NCBI GenBank assembly: GCA_018829775.1
Contig: JAHJTL010000015.1
Span: 1-57,754, forward strand
Length of the DNA stretch: 57,754 nt
From: Chloroflexota bacterium
GTDB taxonomy: Bacteria; Chloroflexota; Dehalococcoidia; Dehalococcoidales; RBG-16-60-22
Direction of reading: 5' to 3'
The notes below the pieces were generated by a model. It was not told the DNA's origin. It saw nothing but the letters and a program-made list of their open reading frames with translations, and did no database searches. Positions 35,282-44,094 of this stretch are shown here, in pieces. The position numbers and the translations under genes were made by a program. The stretch's first letter is position 1; the number at the start of each line of letters is the position of its first letter.

Positions 35282-36455
35282 GACATTGCTCAGACACTTA
35301 ATTTTATTAGTAGTGATGTTCTCACTGCTTCTATCACCCGCATCAGTATCCGCAGCGGAAACCGGTACAGGCACGATAGAAGGTCAGATAATAAACGGCA
35401 CGGAAAATGGTGGCAGTGTTGATAGTCAAGAAGTAATCCTGACAACTTATCTCGGTGATGAAGAGATGGAGACGGAATCCACAACCACTGATAGCGATGG
35501 CTTCTTTCGCTTTTCAGAGATATCAACGGAGCCCGGTCTCAGTAACGATGTAGAAATTCATTACCAAGAAGTTGAATACAGAAGTGAGCGTCTTGTCTTT
35601 GATGATGATAATCTTATTAAGTCCATCGTACTTACTGTCTATGATGCTACCGAGAATCCTGAAGCCATTCAGATAGAACTGGCACACATTATAATCTACG
35701 TGGAGCCCGATATTTTACACGTGGAAGAGTACTTATTATTTATCAATGAATCCGACAAAGCTTACGTTGGTACGACAAGTTCCAATGATGAAAGCATCCG
35801 GGAATCATTAAAATTCTCTCTTCCTAAAGGTGCCTCTGAACTAGAAGTAAGCCATGGGCTCATGGACTGCTGTATTATCATTACTGAAAACGGCATAGTC
35901 GATAGTATGCCAGTCTTGCCCGGACCGAAAGAAATAGTATATTCATATCATATTTACCCTAACTCAAAGAAATATGTATTTTCAGAAGGCGTTAACTATC
36001 CTATAAAAAATCTGACTCTCCTGATCCAGGGAGATAATATTGATATTTCCAGTGAGCAGCTATTTGCTGGCGAGCCGTTATCTATCGAAAGCGCCACTTT
36101 CAACCATCTAACCGGTAATAATATCGCCCAGGGAGAACAGGTATCTGTTCAGCTATCTGACCTTCCAATTACACGTAATTCCGCAGATATAGTATGGCTC
36201 GCGTTAATCCTGGCGATACTTTGCGGAGGTTTCCTCTTTGTTTTTATCCTGCGGCGGAGGAAATTAGTACTCGAAGTGCCGCTCGAGAGCAAAGAGAAAG
36301 CGTACCAGGAAGTTTTAACGGAACTGGCCCAACTGGACAACGATTTCGAAGATGGTAAAATAGATAAAGAGGCCTATCTCCGGTTGCGAGCCGAGAAGAA
36401 ATCGCAGTTACTGCAATCGGCAAAGAGTATTAAAGGAAACGCTGGCAATCAGTAA
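35274..36455 (+). CDS. Ccm-operon membrane protein with carboxypeptidase-regulatory-like domain
   Basis: 393 residues from GTG 35274, overlapping ccmF. Signal peptide (LLVVMFSLLLSPASVSAAE), then beta-sandwich domains (GTIEGQIINGTENGG, FFRFSEISTEP), an extended extracytoplasmic region, one membrane helix near residues 305-327 and a cytoplasmic coiled tail (LTELAQLDNDFEDGKIDKEAY). The tail resembles the short helical hairpin seen in CcmI-like and SHOCT-like proteins. It occupies the place where ccmG/ccmH/ccmI would be expected. I infer a role in presenting apocytochromes, but no thiol redox motif (CxxC) is present. Confidence 0.65.
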   Translation: MIKTLLRHLILLVVMFSLLLSPASVSAAETGTGTIEGQIINGTENGGSVDSQEVILTTYLGDEEMETESTTTDSDGFFRFSEISTEPGLSNDVEIHYQEVEYRSERLVFDDDNLIKSIVLTVYDATENPEAIQIELAHIIIYVEPDILHVEEYLLFINESDKAYVGTTSSNDESIRESLKFSLPKGASELEVSHGLMDCCIIITENGIVDSMPVLPGPKEIVYSYHIYPNSKKYVFSEGVNYPIKNLTLLIQGDNIDISSEQLFAGEPLSIESATFNHLTGNNIAQGEQVSVQLSDLPITRNSADIVWLALILAILCGGFLFVFILRRRKLVLEVPLESKEKAYQEVLTELAQLDNDFEDGKIDKEAYLRLRAEKKSQLLQSAKSIKGNAGNQ

Positions 36456-37192
36456 TGGCAAGCCGTGAGTCCAGTTCCTCGAATTGGGCAGTTGAAATAC
36501 AGGGTCTTACCAAATCCTTTGGTCCCCGGACCGCTTTAAGAGGAATAGACCTTCGTATAACGGCAGGAAATTCCGTTGCCATCTTCGGGCCCAACGGTGC
36601 CGGAAAGACTACGTTAATCAAAATACTGGCCACCATTCTCAAACCTTCCTCGGGTAAAATCCGGTTGGGTGGCCGAGATATTCAAAAAAATACCGAGGAA
36701 ATCAGACGTCTTGTTGGCGTAATCACACATCAGACATTCCTGTACAGTAACCTGACGGCATACGAAAATCTGGACTTTTACAGTCGGATGTTTGATGTAC
36801 CCCACCGCAGGGAACGCATTCACGAGGTGCTGAATATAGTGGGAATACCATCCCGCATTCATGATCGCGTGGGCACCTTGTCCCGCGGAACGCAGCAAAG
36901 AATTTCCATAGCACGCTTACTGCTGTCCAAGCCAAGGATAATCCTGCTGGACGAGCCGGAAACGGGACTGGACCAGCAGGCCACGGCATTGCTCTGGAAT
37001 GCTCTTCGCCTGGAGGGAGAGGAGCAATATACTATTATCCATACCACGCATAATCTGGCGCGGGGATTTGAAACCTGCGACCGCATGCTCATACTGGCCA
37101 GAGGGGAGATTGTCTTTGACCGGGAAAGAAGCTCCATGGATTTAACAGACCTGACGCAGGCATACCAGCACTTTATTGAGGTCACATCATGA
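36455..37192 (+). CDS. ccmA: Heme exporter-type ABC ATPase CcmA
   Basis: 245 residues with Walker A GPNGAGKTTL, signature LSRGTQQRISIARLLLSKP, Walker B IILLDEPETGLD and the switch His in IIHTTHNL. The ATPase of the CcmABCD complex releases holo-CcmE rather than simply exporting heme. The ATG overlaps the previous stop (TAATG) and the gene overlaps ccmB by four bases, so the operon is tightly coupled. It has a short N-terminal extension compared with E. coli CcmA. Confidence 0.92.
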   Translation: MASRESSSSNWAVEIQGLTKSFGPRTALRGIDLRITAGNSVAIFGPNGAGKTTLIKILATILKPSSGKIRLGGRDIQKNTEEIRRLVGVITHQTFLYSNLTAYENLDFYSRMFDVPHRRERIHEVLNIVGIPSRIHDRVGTLSRGTQQRISIARLLLSKPRIILLDEPETGLDQQATALLWNALRLEGEEQYTIIHTTHNLARGFETCDRMLILARGEIVFDRERSSMDLTDLTQAYQHFIEVTS

Positions 37193-37860
37193 TGTTCTGG
37201 GGGAAGGTCCTGGCCATCGTTCGGAAAGACACCATTTCGGAGTTACGCACGAAAGAGGTAGTCGCTTCTGTACTGGTTTTCACCATACTGATGATAGTTA
37301 TATTCAACTTCGCTTGCAGCGCTAACTATGAACTGGTAAAGAGCATGGCCCCGGGCATTTTATGGGCTACTTTCACCTTCGCCGGAGTGCTGAGCCTCAA
37401 TCGCGCCTTTATCGCCGAGAAAGAACAGGGCTGCCTTGAAGGATTGATGGTCTGTCCCATCAGTCGAGATGTTATATATGTTGGCAAGATGGTAACCAGT
37501 CTTCTCTTTATGCTTATCATTGAGATGGTTACCCTTCCCATATTTACCCTTCTGTTCAATGTAAATGTTATTTCGCTGCAGCTGATTGCCATTGTCATAC
37601 TGGCCACGGTTGGTTTTGTAGCTGTGGGAACCCTGTTTTCGGCCATTGCCATAAATACAAGGGCAAGGGAGCTGGTGCTGCCAATTCTATTTCTGCCGGT
37701 AGTTGTACCCGTCGTCATCAGTGCCGTGAAAGCATCAGGATTGGCTATTGCTGGTGAACCATGGAGCCAATTGTACTCGTGGTTATTGATACTGTTATCC
37801 TTTGATGTTATCTTTATTACGCTCTCTTATTTGATTTTTAACCACGTTATTGAAGAATAG
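37189..37860 (+). CDS. ccmB: CcmB permease subunit
   Basis: 223 residues, six membrane helices, with the CcmB family opening (AIVRKDTISELRTKEVVASVLVF), FIAEKEQGCLEGLMVCPISRD and ILFLPVVVPVVISAVKA. It forms the membrane part of the CcmAB transporter in the CcmABCD complex. ATGA overlap with ccmA. Confidence 0.92.
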   Translation: MMFWGKVLAIVRKDTISELRTKEVVASVLVFTILMIVIFNFACSANYELVKSMAPGILWATFTFAGVLSLNRAFIAEKEQGCLEGLMVCPISRDVIYVGKMVTSLLFMLIIEMVTLPIFTLLFNVNVISLQLIAIVILATVGFVAVGTLFSAIAINTRARELVLPILFLPVVVPVVISAVKASGLAIAGEPWSQLYSWLLILLSFDVIFITLSYLIFNHVIEE

Positions 37861-37872
37861 AGGAGTCATACC

Positions 37873-38550
37873 ATGAATAGAAAGCGTAACACAGTAAGGA
37901 ATATATTTCTGGGCATAAGCTCAATTTTAATGATTCTCACGTTGTATATGATATTTCTTTATGTACCCGTTGAGAAAGAAATGGGGATTGTCCAGAAGAT
38001 ATTCTATCTTATGGTTCCCATGGGGTGGTTAGCCCTGCTTTCCTTTTTGATAGTATTCATCGGCAGCATTCTTTATCTGATTAACAAGGATTCCAAGTGG
38101 GATGTACTGGCTCACTCCTCCGCAAGCATCGGCATTCTGTTTACCGCCCTAGCTCTGTTAATTGGTGCCATCTGGGCAAAACCGGTCTGGGGAGTCTGGT
38201 GGACATGGGAAGCGCGCTTAACCGCCACGCTGGTTCTATTTATGCTTTATGTAGCCTATTTCATGGTGCGTTCGTTTACGGCCGACGAAGCACGAGGTGC
38301 CACTTTCGCAGCTGTTATCGGAATTGTAGGTTTTATTGATATACCTATAATTGCTCTGGCGACCACTCTCTGGAGAGGAATGCATCCAGGAGGGATTATT
38401 TTTGCGGGTGGATTGGCTCCTTCCATGCTATTAACTCTCATTACCAGTTTAATTGCTTTCACATTTTTCTATTCTCTTCTCTTGATGCAACAGATTTCCT
38501 TGAAAAATAATGAGAACCGGCTGAAGAAGTTACAACAGTACCTCAATTAG
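37873..38550 (+). CDS. ccmC: CcmC heme-handling protein, lacking one conserved His
   Basis: 225 residues with six membrane helices and the WWD motif (KPVWGVWWTWEARLTATLVL). CcmC delivers heme to CcmE. One axial His is visible in LWRGMHPGG. The other family His, normally in a KIxYxHVPxAW-type motif of the first loop, is replaced: the sequence reads KIFYLMVPMGW, with Met47 at that place. The reading frame there is unambiguous. Met could still ligate heme. This may go with the Cys-type CcmE of the same operon. Good ribosome binding site 12 bases after ccmB. Confidence 0.9.
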   Translation: MNRKRNTVRNIFLGISSILMILTLYMIFLYVPVEKEMGIVQKIFYLMVPMGWLALLSFLIVFIGSILYLINKDSKWDVLAHSSASIGILFTALALLIGAIWAKPVWGVWWTWEARLTATLVLFMLYVAYFMVRSFTADEARGATFAAVIGIVGFIDIPIIALATTLWRGMHPGGIIFAGGLAPSMLLTLITSLIAFTFFYSLLLMQQISLKNNENRLKKLQQYLN

Positions 38551-38580
38551 CTTATAATTGTGATAGGAGAAGAAATAATT

Positions 38581-38733
38581 ATGGAGAATATGGGTTATTT
38601 ATTTGCCGCCTTTCTCATTGTATGGATAGGGATTATCGGTTACTTATTCGTTATATTTAATAGGCAAAAGAAAATATCCCGAGAGATTGAAACGCTCGAA
38701 AAGTCTTTAAAAGAGAAGGGCATTAAGCAGTAG
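38581..38733 (+). CDS. ccmD: CcmD-like small membrane protein
   Basis: A 50-residue protein directly after ccmC with ribosome binding site GGAG. One membrane helix (MGYLFAAFLIVWIGIIGYLF) is followed by a charged helix (RQKKISREIETLEKSLKEK). Size, topology and position match CcmD, which holds CcmABC together with CcmE. Sequence conservation in this family is poor, so the call rests on context and topology. Confidence 0.75.
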   Translation: MENMGYLFAAFLIVWIGIIGYLFVIFNRQKKISREIETLEKSLKEKGIKQ

Positions 38734-38830
38734 AAACAGCTTCAGTGTTTCCAGTCACTTTATTCAGTTAAAGCAATTGCATTTTAGGCCACATTTAGAG
38801 TAACGGTAAACAAATCGATGGAGCGAAATA

Positions 38831-41152
38831 ATGAGATTTATTAGCCGCCTTACTCTAATAAAAAAGACTGTTATTTTCACAATATTGGGTCTGTTACTTG
38901 GCATCGCGCTGTTCAGCTTCCTGGGGCTGGGTGCCGTTAACGAAGCCACTGAGAATATGCTCGAGGACCGTGTAACCACGGCCAGCCTCGTAGCTGATTA
39001 TCTGGATGAGACACTGGAAATCATCAAGAATGAAATAGAACATACAGCAGAACTGATAGAAGTCAACGGGTTCAATGGCGACTCGATTAAACACGTAGAG
39101 GACCTCAGCGATTTATTTTCCCGGCTGTCTGTTTATGCCCACAGTATCCATTTTATAGATGATACCGGTGACGTTATATGGAGTCGGCCCGGTGGTGGAA
39201 ACACGGATGGTTTCCACGTCTCCATGTATCCGTCTATTATTGAAGCTTTCCAAACAGGAGATATAGTCGTTTCAGGTCTCGTTCTATCGCCGGATACCGA
39301 AATCCCGGTCGTCCTCATTACAGCACCCGTCGATGGAGGCCATCAGAGCCTAAGGAGAGCACTGATTGTTGCCATCGATATAGCCAAGTCAAGCATCGGC
39401 GGTTTTATACAACCAATCAGACTCGGACAGACAGGCTATACCGAAGTCGTTGACCAGAATGGAATTGTAGTGGTTAGAACTGACCCGGGACCTACTCTGG
39501 CTCCGTTTGAGAAAAGCGACCACAGTGGTCATTTCGCTGAACTTATTGCAGCCGGAAAGCCAACCCGCGGATTATGTCACACCTGTCATGAACCGATTCA
39601 AAAGGTGGAAAGAAGAGACGTACTGGCCTTCGTTCCTGTCTCGGCAGCCAAATGGGGAGTCATCATCCGCCAATCTGAGGAAGAGGCATTGTTCCCCGTA
39701 TACGAGTTACGTCGGAACTTGTTTCTTTCCGGCGCCGGGCTCGTCATAGTTATATTATTATCCGTTGTACTGGTGACGCACGGTGTAACCAATCGACTCA
39801 GGTCTCTGTCAATTGCTTCGCAGCATATCGCCGACGGCGACCTGGGTACCCCTATCCAGATGACAGGGAAAGATGAAGTAAGCGATTTAGCCCAAACATT
39901 TGATAATATGCGAGCAAAACTAAAGCTTTCACACGACGACTTGGAGCAAAGAACCAAGGAATTATCTTCGCTGCTTTCCGTGTCTGAAATTCTGACAACA
40001 CTTTCTGACTTATCAAATATAGGCACAGCGGTAACCAACGCTTTAAACAAGACGCTGGAGATACTTAAACGTAATAGTTGGAGCATTCTTTTATGGGATG
40101 AAGAAAAACAAATGCTGTGTTACTGGAAGGATAGTAAACCAGTTGAGGATAAAGACAAGCAAGATTGCTGCCGCCTGGGTGAAGGCATCTCGGGAAGAGC
40201 TGCTGAACTTAACCGTACCGTTGTCCTGAAAGACATCTCCAGAGATGCGCGTGTTTCTGTCGCCGACTTAAGTCTTGGAAAAGGTGTGCGGGCATTTGCC
40301 AGCACTCCATTGTGTTCGAAAGATAAGCTTCTGGGGGTTTTGAATATCGCGAGCAGCGATACTCGTAAATTCTCCCGTGAAGATGTTCATTTCCTGGAAG
40401 GGGTAGCCAGACAGGTTGCCATAGCTTTAGAAAATGCCAGGCTGCACCAGGAAGTGCAATACAAAGAAGAGGTTCGTGGCGAGCTCTTGAATGAGCTGTT
40501 TTCCATTCAGGAGGAGGAGCGAAAGAGAATAGCTCAAGAGCTTCACGACGAGACGAGTCAGGTCCTGGCCAGCCTGAATGCCAGGTTGGAAGCAGCCTCA
40601 AAGTTGTTACCAACCGGCGCTACAGAGGTTAAGGACCTAATACGCAAGGCTCAGTCACAGTCAATCACGTTGATTGAGGATATCCACAAATTAATCTATG
40701 AGCTTCGCCCAACCCTGCTCGATGACCTGGGCCTTGTTGCCGCAACGAGATGGCTGCTGGAGGACACTCTGGAAGCTACAGGAATAAATGCTAATTTCCA
40801 ATCCGCCGGAAGGAAAAAACGACTGTCTCCTCCCATAGAAACAGCACTCTTCAGGGTTACTCAGGAGGCTATCTCCAATATCATAAAACATTCCGAATCC
40901 AAGAATGTTTTCGTAATTATAACTTTCAAAAGAAACTCGATTGTGGTTTCCATCCGCGATGATGGCAAAGGATTCAATGTTGCAGATGCGCTGGCGGCAA
41001 AAGACAGGCCACGCGGGTTGGGGTTGCTGGGCATGAGAGAGAGAGTGGAACGTTTTCAGGGTAAGTTTGCCGTGAAATCTGGTCACGGCAGAGGTACGGA
41101 AGTATATATCGATATACCTACGAACACAGGAGATGATAATGAGAAAGATTAA
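38831..41152 (+). CDS. Cache-heme NarX-like sensor histidine kinase
   Basis: 773 residues: membrane segment 1 (12-34), double-Cache-like sensor, CHTCH at 249-253 (a c-type heme motif outside the membrane), membrane segment 2 (about 296-316), HAMP, GAF (about 385-540), HisKA_3 with the phosphorylated His in ELHDETSQVL (H572) and HATPase (FRVTQEAISNIIKHS, GLGLLGMRERVE). The heme motif suggests a redox or gas sensor that needs the ccm system encoded just upstream. It overlaps the start region of the NarL-type regulator. The broken paralog at 6051 has the same sensor but a different kinase core. Confidence 0.9.
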   Translation: MRFISRLTLIKKTVIFTILGLLLGIALFSFLGLGAVNEATENMLEDRVTTASLVADYLDETLEIIKNEIEHTAELIEVNGFNGDSIKHVEDLSDLFSRLSVYAHSIHFIDDTGDVIWSRPGGGNTDGFHVSMYPSIIEAFQTGDIVVSGLVLSPDTEIPVVLITAPVDGGHQSLRRALIVAIDIAKSSIGGFIQPIRLGQTGYTEVVDQNGIVVVRTDPGPTLAPFEKSDHSGHFAELIAAGKPTRGLCHTCHEPIQKVERRDVLAFVPVSAAKWGVIIRQSEEEALFPVYELRRNLFLSGAGLVIVILLSVVLVTHGVTNRLRSLSIASQHIADGDLGTPIQMTGKDEVSDLAQTFDNMRAKLKLSHDDLEQRTKELSSLLSVSEILTTLSDLSNIGTAVTNALNKTLEILKRNSWSILLWDEEKQMLCYWKDSKPVEDKDKQDCCRLGEGISGRAAELNRTVVLKDISRDARVSVADLSLGKGVRAFASTPLCSKDKLLGVLNIASSDTRKFSREDVHFLEGVARQVAIALENARLHQEVQYKEEVRGELLNELFSIQEEERKRIAQELHDETSQVLASLNARLEAASKLLPTGATEVKDLIRKAQSQSITLIEDIHKLIYELRPTLLDDLGLVAATRWLLEDTLEATGINANFQSAGRKKRLSPPIETALFRVTQEAISNIIKHSESKNVFVIITFKRNSIVVSIRDDGKGFNVADALAAKDRPRGLGLLGMRERVERFQGKFAVKSGHGRGTEVYIDIPTNTGDDNEKD

Positions 41153-41789
41153 AATATTACTGGTAGATGACCACGCCATAATGCGAGATGGTATAAAGGC
41201 TTTGCTGAGCATTTATGATGACATAGAAGTGGTAGGCGAAGCTTCCGAGGGAAAAGAAGCATTAGAAATGACACGGGAATTGAACCCGGATGTAGTAGTA
41301 ATGGACATATCCATGCCGGGGATGGACGGCCTGGAGGTAACCCATCGCTTGACCAAGAGAAACCCGAAGGTGAAGGTGATCATTCTCACGCAGCACGATA
41401 ACAAGGAGTATATCTTGTCGACGATAAAGGTGGGGGCTGCGGGTTACATACCGAAGAAAGCGCTGGGGTCAGACCTGGTATCTGCGATACGCGCGGTATG
41501 CAGTGGAGATTCCTTTCTGTATCCTTCTGCGGCCAGGACATTGATTGATGATTATCGGAAGCAGGCGGAACAGCCTGATATATATGAGAGTCTAACTGAG
41601 AGGGAGAGGGAGATACTCAAACTTATTGCCGAGGGACGCACCAGCCGGGAAATTGCGGAAGCTCTTTATATCAGTCAGAAGACGGTGCAGGGCCACCGCA
41701 CCAAGATAATGGAAAAGCTGGATTTGCACAACCGGACTGAGCTTATCAAGTACGCTATGCGCAAAGGTCTGGTCGATATTGATACATAG
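41139..41789 (+). CDS. NarL/FixJ-type response regulator
   Basis: 216 residues from ATG 41139, chosen because GGAG sits at the right distance and the length then equals its copy at 25853-26503. Receiver with D56 (VVMDISMPGMDG) and LuxR-type helix-turn-helix (ISQKTVQGHRTKIMEKL). It overlaps the kinase gene at 38831-41152, its likely phosphodonor. About 94% identical to the inverted copy, with differences scattered through the receiver and near residue 121 (Cys-Ser in place of Arg-Gly). Probable regulator of the cytochrome genes. Confidence 0.92.
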   Translation: MRKIKILLVDDHAIMRDGIKALLSIYDDIEVVGEASEGKEALEMTRELNPDVVVMDISMPGMDGLEVTHRLTKRNPKVKVIILTQHDNKEYILSTIKVGAAGYIPKKALGSDLVSAIRAVCSGDSFLYPSAARTLIDDYRKQAEQPDIYESLTEREREILKLIAEGRTSREIAEALYISQKTVQGHRTKIMEKLDLHNRTELIKYAMRKGLVDIDT

Positions 41790-41871
41790 GGTGCATAAAT
41801 CTCAAAGTCATTGCTTACAATACAGTTAAATACTTGCCAGCACACTAGTGATGTTTACACAGTGAATGGGA

Positions 41872-41964
41872 TATAATAGCGAAAGCAGGAAGCCGGAGGT
41901 ATTTGCGACCTGGAGCTTGGCCGAAGAGATTTCTCTCTTATTACTCTGCTTCCTGCTTGCGCTT
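41872..41964 (+). ncRNA. Candidate structured small RNA or leader
   Basis: The gap 41790-42324 (535 bases) holds no gene. TATAAT at 41872-41877 is followed at once by AGCGAAAGCAGGAAGC (41878-41893), which pairs with GCTTCCTGCTTGCGCT (41948-41963) at 15 of 16 positions. The 54-base loop contains a smaller AGAGA-TTT-CTCTC-type hairpin. No good -35 element is seen at normal spacing. A further small perfect hairpin, GCACGG-TAT-CCGTGC, lies at 42087-42101. A stand-alone RNA or an element at the 3' end of the regulator mRNA are both possible. Confidence 0.4.
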
Positions 41965-42324
41965 AAGTAGCCTTAATTCTATACCGTTCCATTGAATACT
42001 CGCAATAGCATTTATACCTAGATTTTAAGCGAAAGAATCCTGTATTTAGTTAAGATTCGCTCCCTTTTCGTTATCATTGGAAACCGGCACGGTATCCGTG
42101 CTGTGTAAAAAGTCAGCGATTTCAAGAAGACCATCAGGCTAGTCATATAATCCTTTATGTCTATGTGTAAATACCTGTTTTCCGCTGCGTTTGGACTTTT
42201 ATTATGGTTCAGTAAAGTCGAACTTGATAAGCTGCAAACAGGTTTTTACAGGCAGTGCTATTTTCGGTATTATATATAGTTAAGCCTCGTATTTATCTCA
42301 AAGGCTAAAAAATAAGGAGCGTTT

Positions 42325-44076
42325 ATGAACGAAGTCGAGTCAATTGAAAGCAGGCACCCGACCCTTGACACTATCAAATTCGAAGTTATCCGGAACCTGA
42401 TGCACGCCTTCGTAGAGGAGATGGCTGCCGCCCTGGCAAGATCAGCATACTCTACAAACATCAAAACGCGCCGCGACCATTCATGTACCTTCTTTGACGC
42501 TAAAGGAAAGATGGTAGACCAGGCTTCTGACCAGCCTTCTCACCTCGGTGCTCTGGTTTTTTCTGTTCCAGCAGTGCTGAAGGAGTATGGTGTAGAGAAC
42601 CTTGAGCCTGGGGACGGGATACTGGTCAACGATGCGCACCGCGGACTGGTTCATTTGAACGATGTATGCCTTATTTCCCCTGTCCATTACCAGGGGGAAG
42701 TCTTCGGCTACGTGGCCAACGCTGCCCATCACGTTGATATCGGAGGGAGAGCACCGGGAAGTATAGCTATGACAACGGACATCTTTCAGGAAGGTATAAT
42801 CGTGCCGGGGGTAAAGTTTGTAAAGCGCGGTGAAATCGACAAGGACATGCTGAAATGGTTCACCGCGAATGTGCGTGGTAAGAAAGAGTCCGCAGGTGAC
42901 CTCAGGGCCCAGGTGGCATCAAACAAGCTCGGCATACGAAGGATAGCGGAGATACTGGATAAGTATGGTGTGGATGTGGTGAACACGGCGATAGAGCAGC
43001 TCCATGAATACACTGAGCGCAGAGTCCGCCACGAATTCCAAAAGTTTCCTGATGGAGTGTTTGAGGGCGATGCGTATGTTGATGACGACGGTATAACTGA
43101 TGAGCCGGTATGTATCAAGGCTAAAGTAGTCATCAAAAAGGGAGATGTGACCGTCGACCTGACAGGCTCGGACCCTCAGCACAGGGGGCCAATGAACTGC
43201 ACCTTTGCCATGACCTATTCCGCTGCAATGTACCCCATCCGGGCCCTTCTTCCCTCCGACCTGCCCATGAACGACGGCTTCTACAGGATGATTAAGGTTA
43301 TCGCGCCCAAAGGCACCGTAGTGGACTGTAATTATCCCAGCGCGGTGGTAGGGGGGTGGGAGGTCGCGCAGAAGACCGTCGAAGCGGTCCTCAGGGCCCT
43401 CTCAAAAGCCATGCCCGACCGGGTCCCCGCCGAAACCAAAAAGACCATCCTTCACATAGCCTTCGGTGGGGTTGACCCTCGAAGCAAGGAGTATTATGTG
43501 TTTCTGGAGACCTGTGGGGGCGGTTTTGGAGGCAGGCCAACCAAGGATGGAGTCGACGCAGTCCAGGTAGCCCTTCAAAATGCAGAGAACTCGCCCATTG
43601 AGGAGCTTGAAGTCGGGTATCCTGTCCTTATATTGAGATATGAGTTGCTCCCCGATTCTGAGGGTGCCGGCAAGTTCAGGGGAGGCCTGGGCTTAAGAAG
43701 AGACTACCGGTTCCGGGACCACGAAGCTAACGTCACCATACTTGCCGATACCGCCAAGTTTCCCGCCCGGGGCATATTTGGAGGCCGGGACGGCAGAGTA
43801 GCCAGATACCTCCTGAACCCTGAAGGTGAGAACTTCAAGGATGTCGGCTCCAAATCGACCTTCTACACCAGCCCTACCGATATCGTCAGTATGCAAACTC
43901 CTGGAGGAGGCGGCTACGGAGACCCGTTTGAAAGAGACCCTGAAGCCGTGCTTGACGATGTAAGATGTGAGAAGGTTTCGCTGGACAGGGCTCGCGAGGT
44001 ATACGGGGTTGTTATAAATCCAGAGAACTGGACGGTGGATATACAGGAGACATCCAAGTTAAGGAAGACGGGATGA
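42325..44076 (+). CDS. hyuB: Hydantoinase B/oxoprolinase-family subunit
   Basis: 583 residues of the HyuB family: LDTIKFEVIRNLMHAFVEEMAAAL, SCTFFDAKGKMVDQ, GDGILVNDAHRGLVHLNDV and the late QTPGGGGYGDPFERD. With HyuA it catalyses ATP-dependent ring opening of hydantoins, oxoproline or related cyclic amides; related pairs act as acetone or acetophenone carboxylases. The substrate is not readable. Good ribosome binding site (AAGGAG). It leads hyuBA, followed by a TRAP transporter, suggesting uptake and use of a small organic acid or amide. Confidence 0.9.
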   Translation: MNEVESIESRHPTLDTIKFEVIRNLMHAFVEEMAAALARSAYSTNIKTRRDHSCTFFDAKGKMVDQASDQPSHLGALVFSVPAVLKEYGVENLEPGDGILVNDAHRGLVHLNDVCLISPVHYQGEVFGYVANAAHHVDIGGRAPGSIAMTTDIFQEGIIVPGVKFVKRGEIDKDMLKWFTANVRGKKESAGDLRAQVASNKLGIRRIAEILDKYGVDVVNTAIEQLHEYTERRVRHEFQKFPDGVFEGDAYVDDDGITDEPVCIKAKVVIKKGDVTVDLTGSDPQHRGPMNCTFAMTYSAAMYPIRALLPSDLPMNDGFYRMIKVIAPKGTVVDCNYPSAVVGGWEVAQKTVEAVLRALSKAMPDRVPAETKKTILHIAFGGVDPRSKEYYVFLETCGGGFGGRPTKDGVDAVQVALQNAENSPIEELEVGYPVLILRYELLPDSEGAGKFRGGLGLRRDYRFRDHEANVTILADTAKFPARGIFGGRDGRVARYLLNPEGENFKDVGSKSTFYTSPTDIVSMQTPGGGGYGDPFERDPEAVLDDVRCEKVSLDRAREVYGVVINPENWTVDIQETSKLRKTG

Positions 44077-44094
44077 TAACAGGAGGCTCTAATA

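Noticed and set aside
25438-41924. Exact 14-base match TGGAGCTTGGCCGA at 25438-25451 and 41911-41924
   Set aside because: With about 1.7 billion position pairs and 4^14 possible words, several 14-base matches are expected by chance. The two sites also lie in different contexts and orientations relative to the duplicated regulators.
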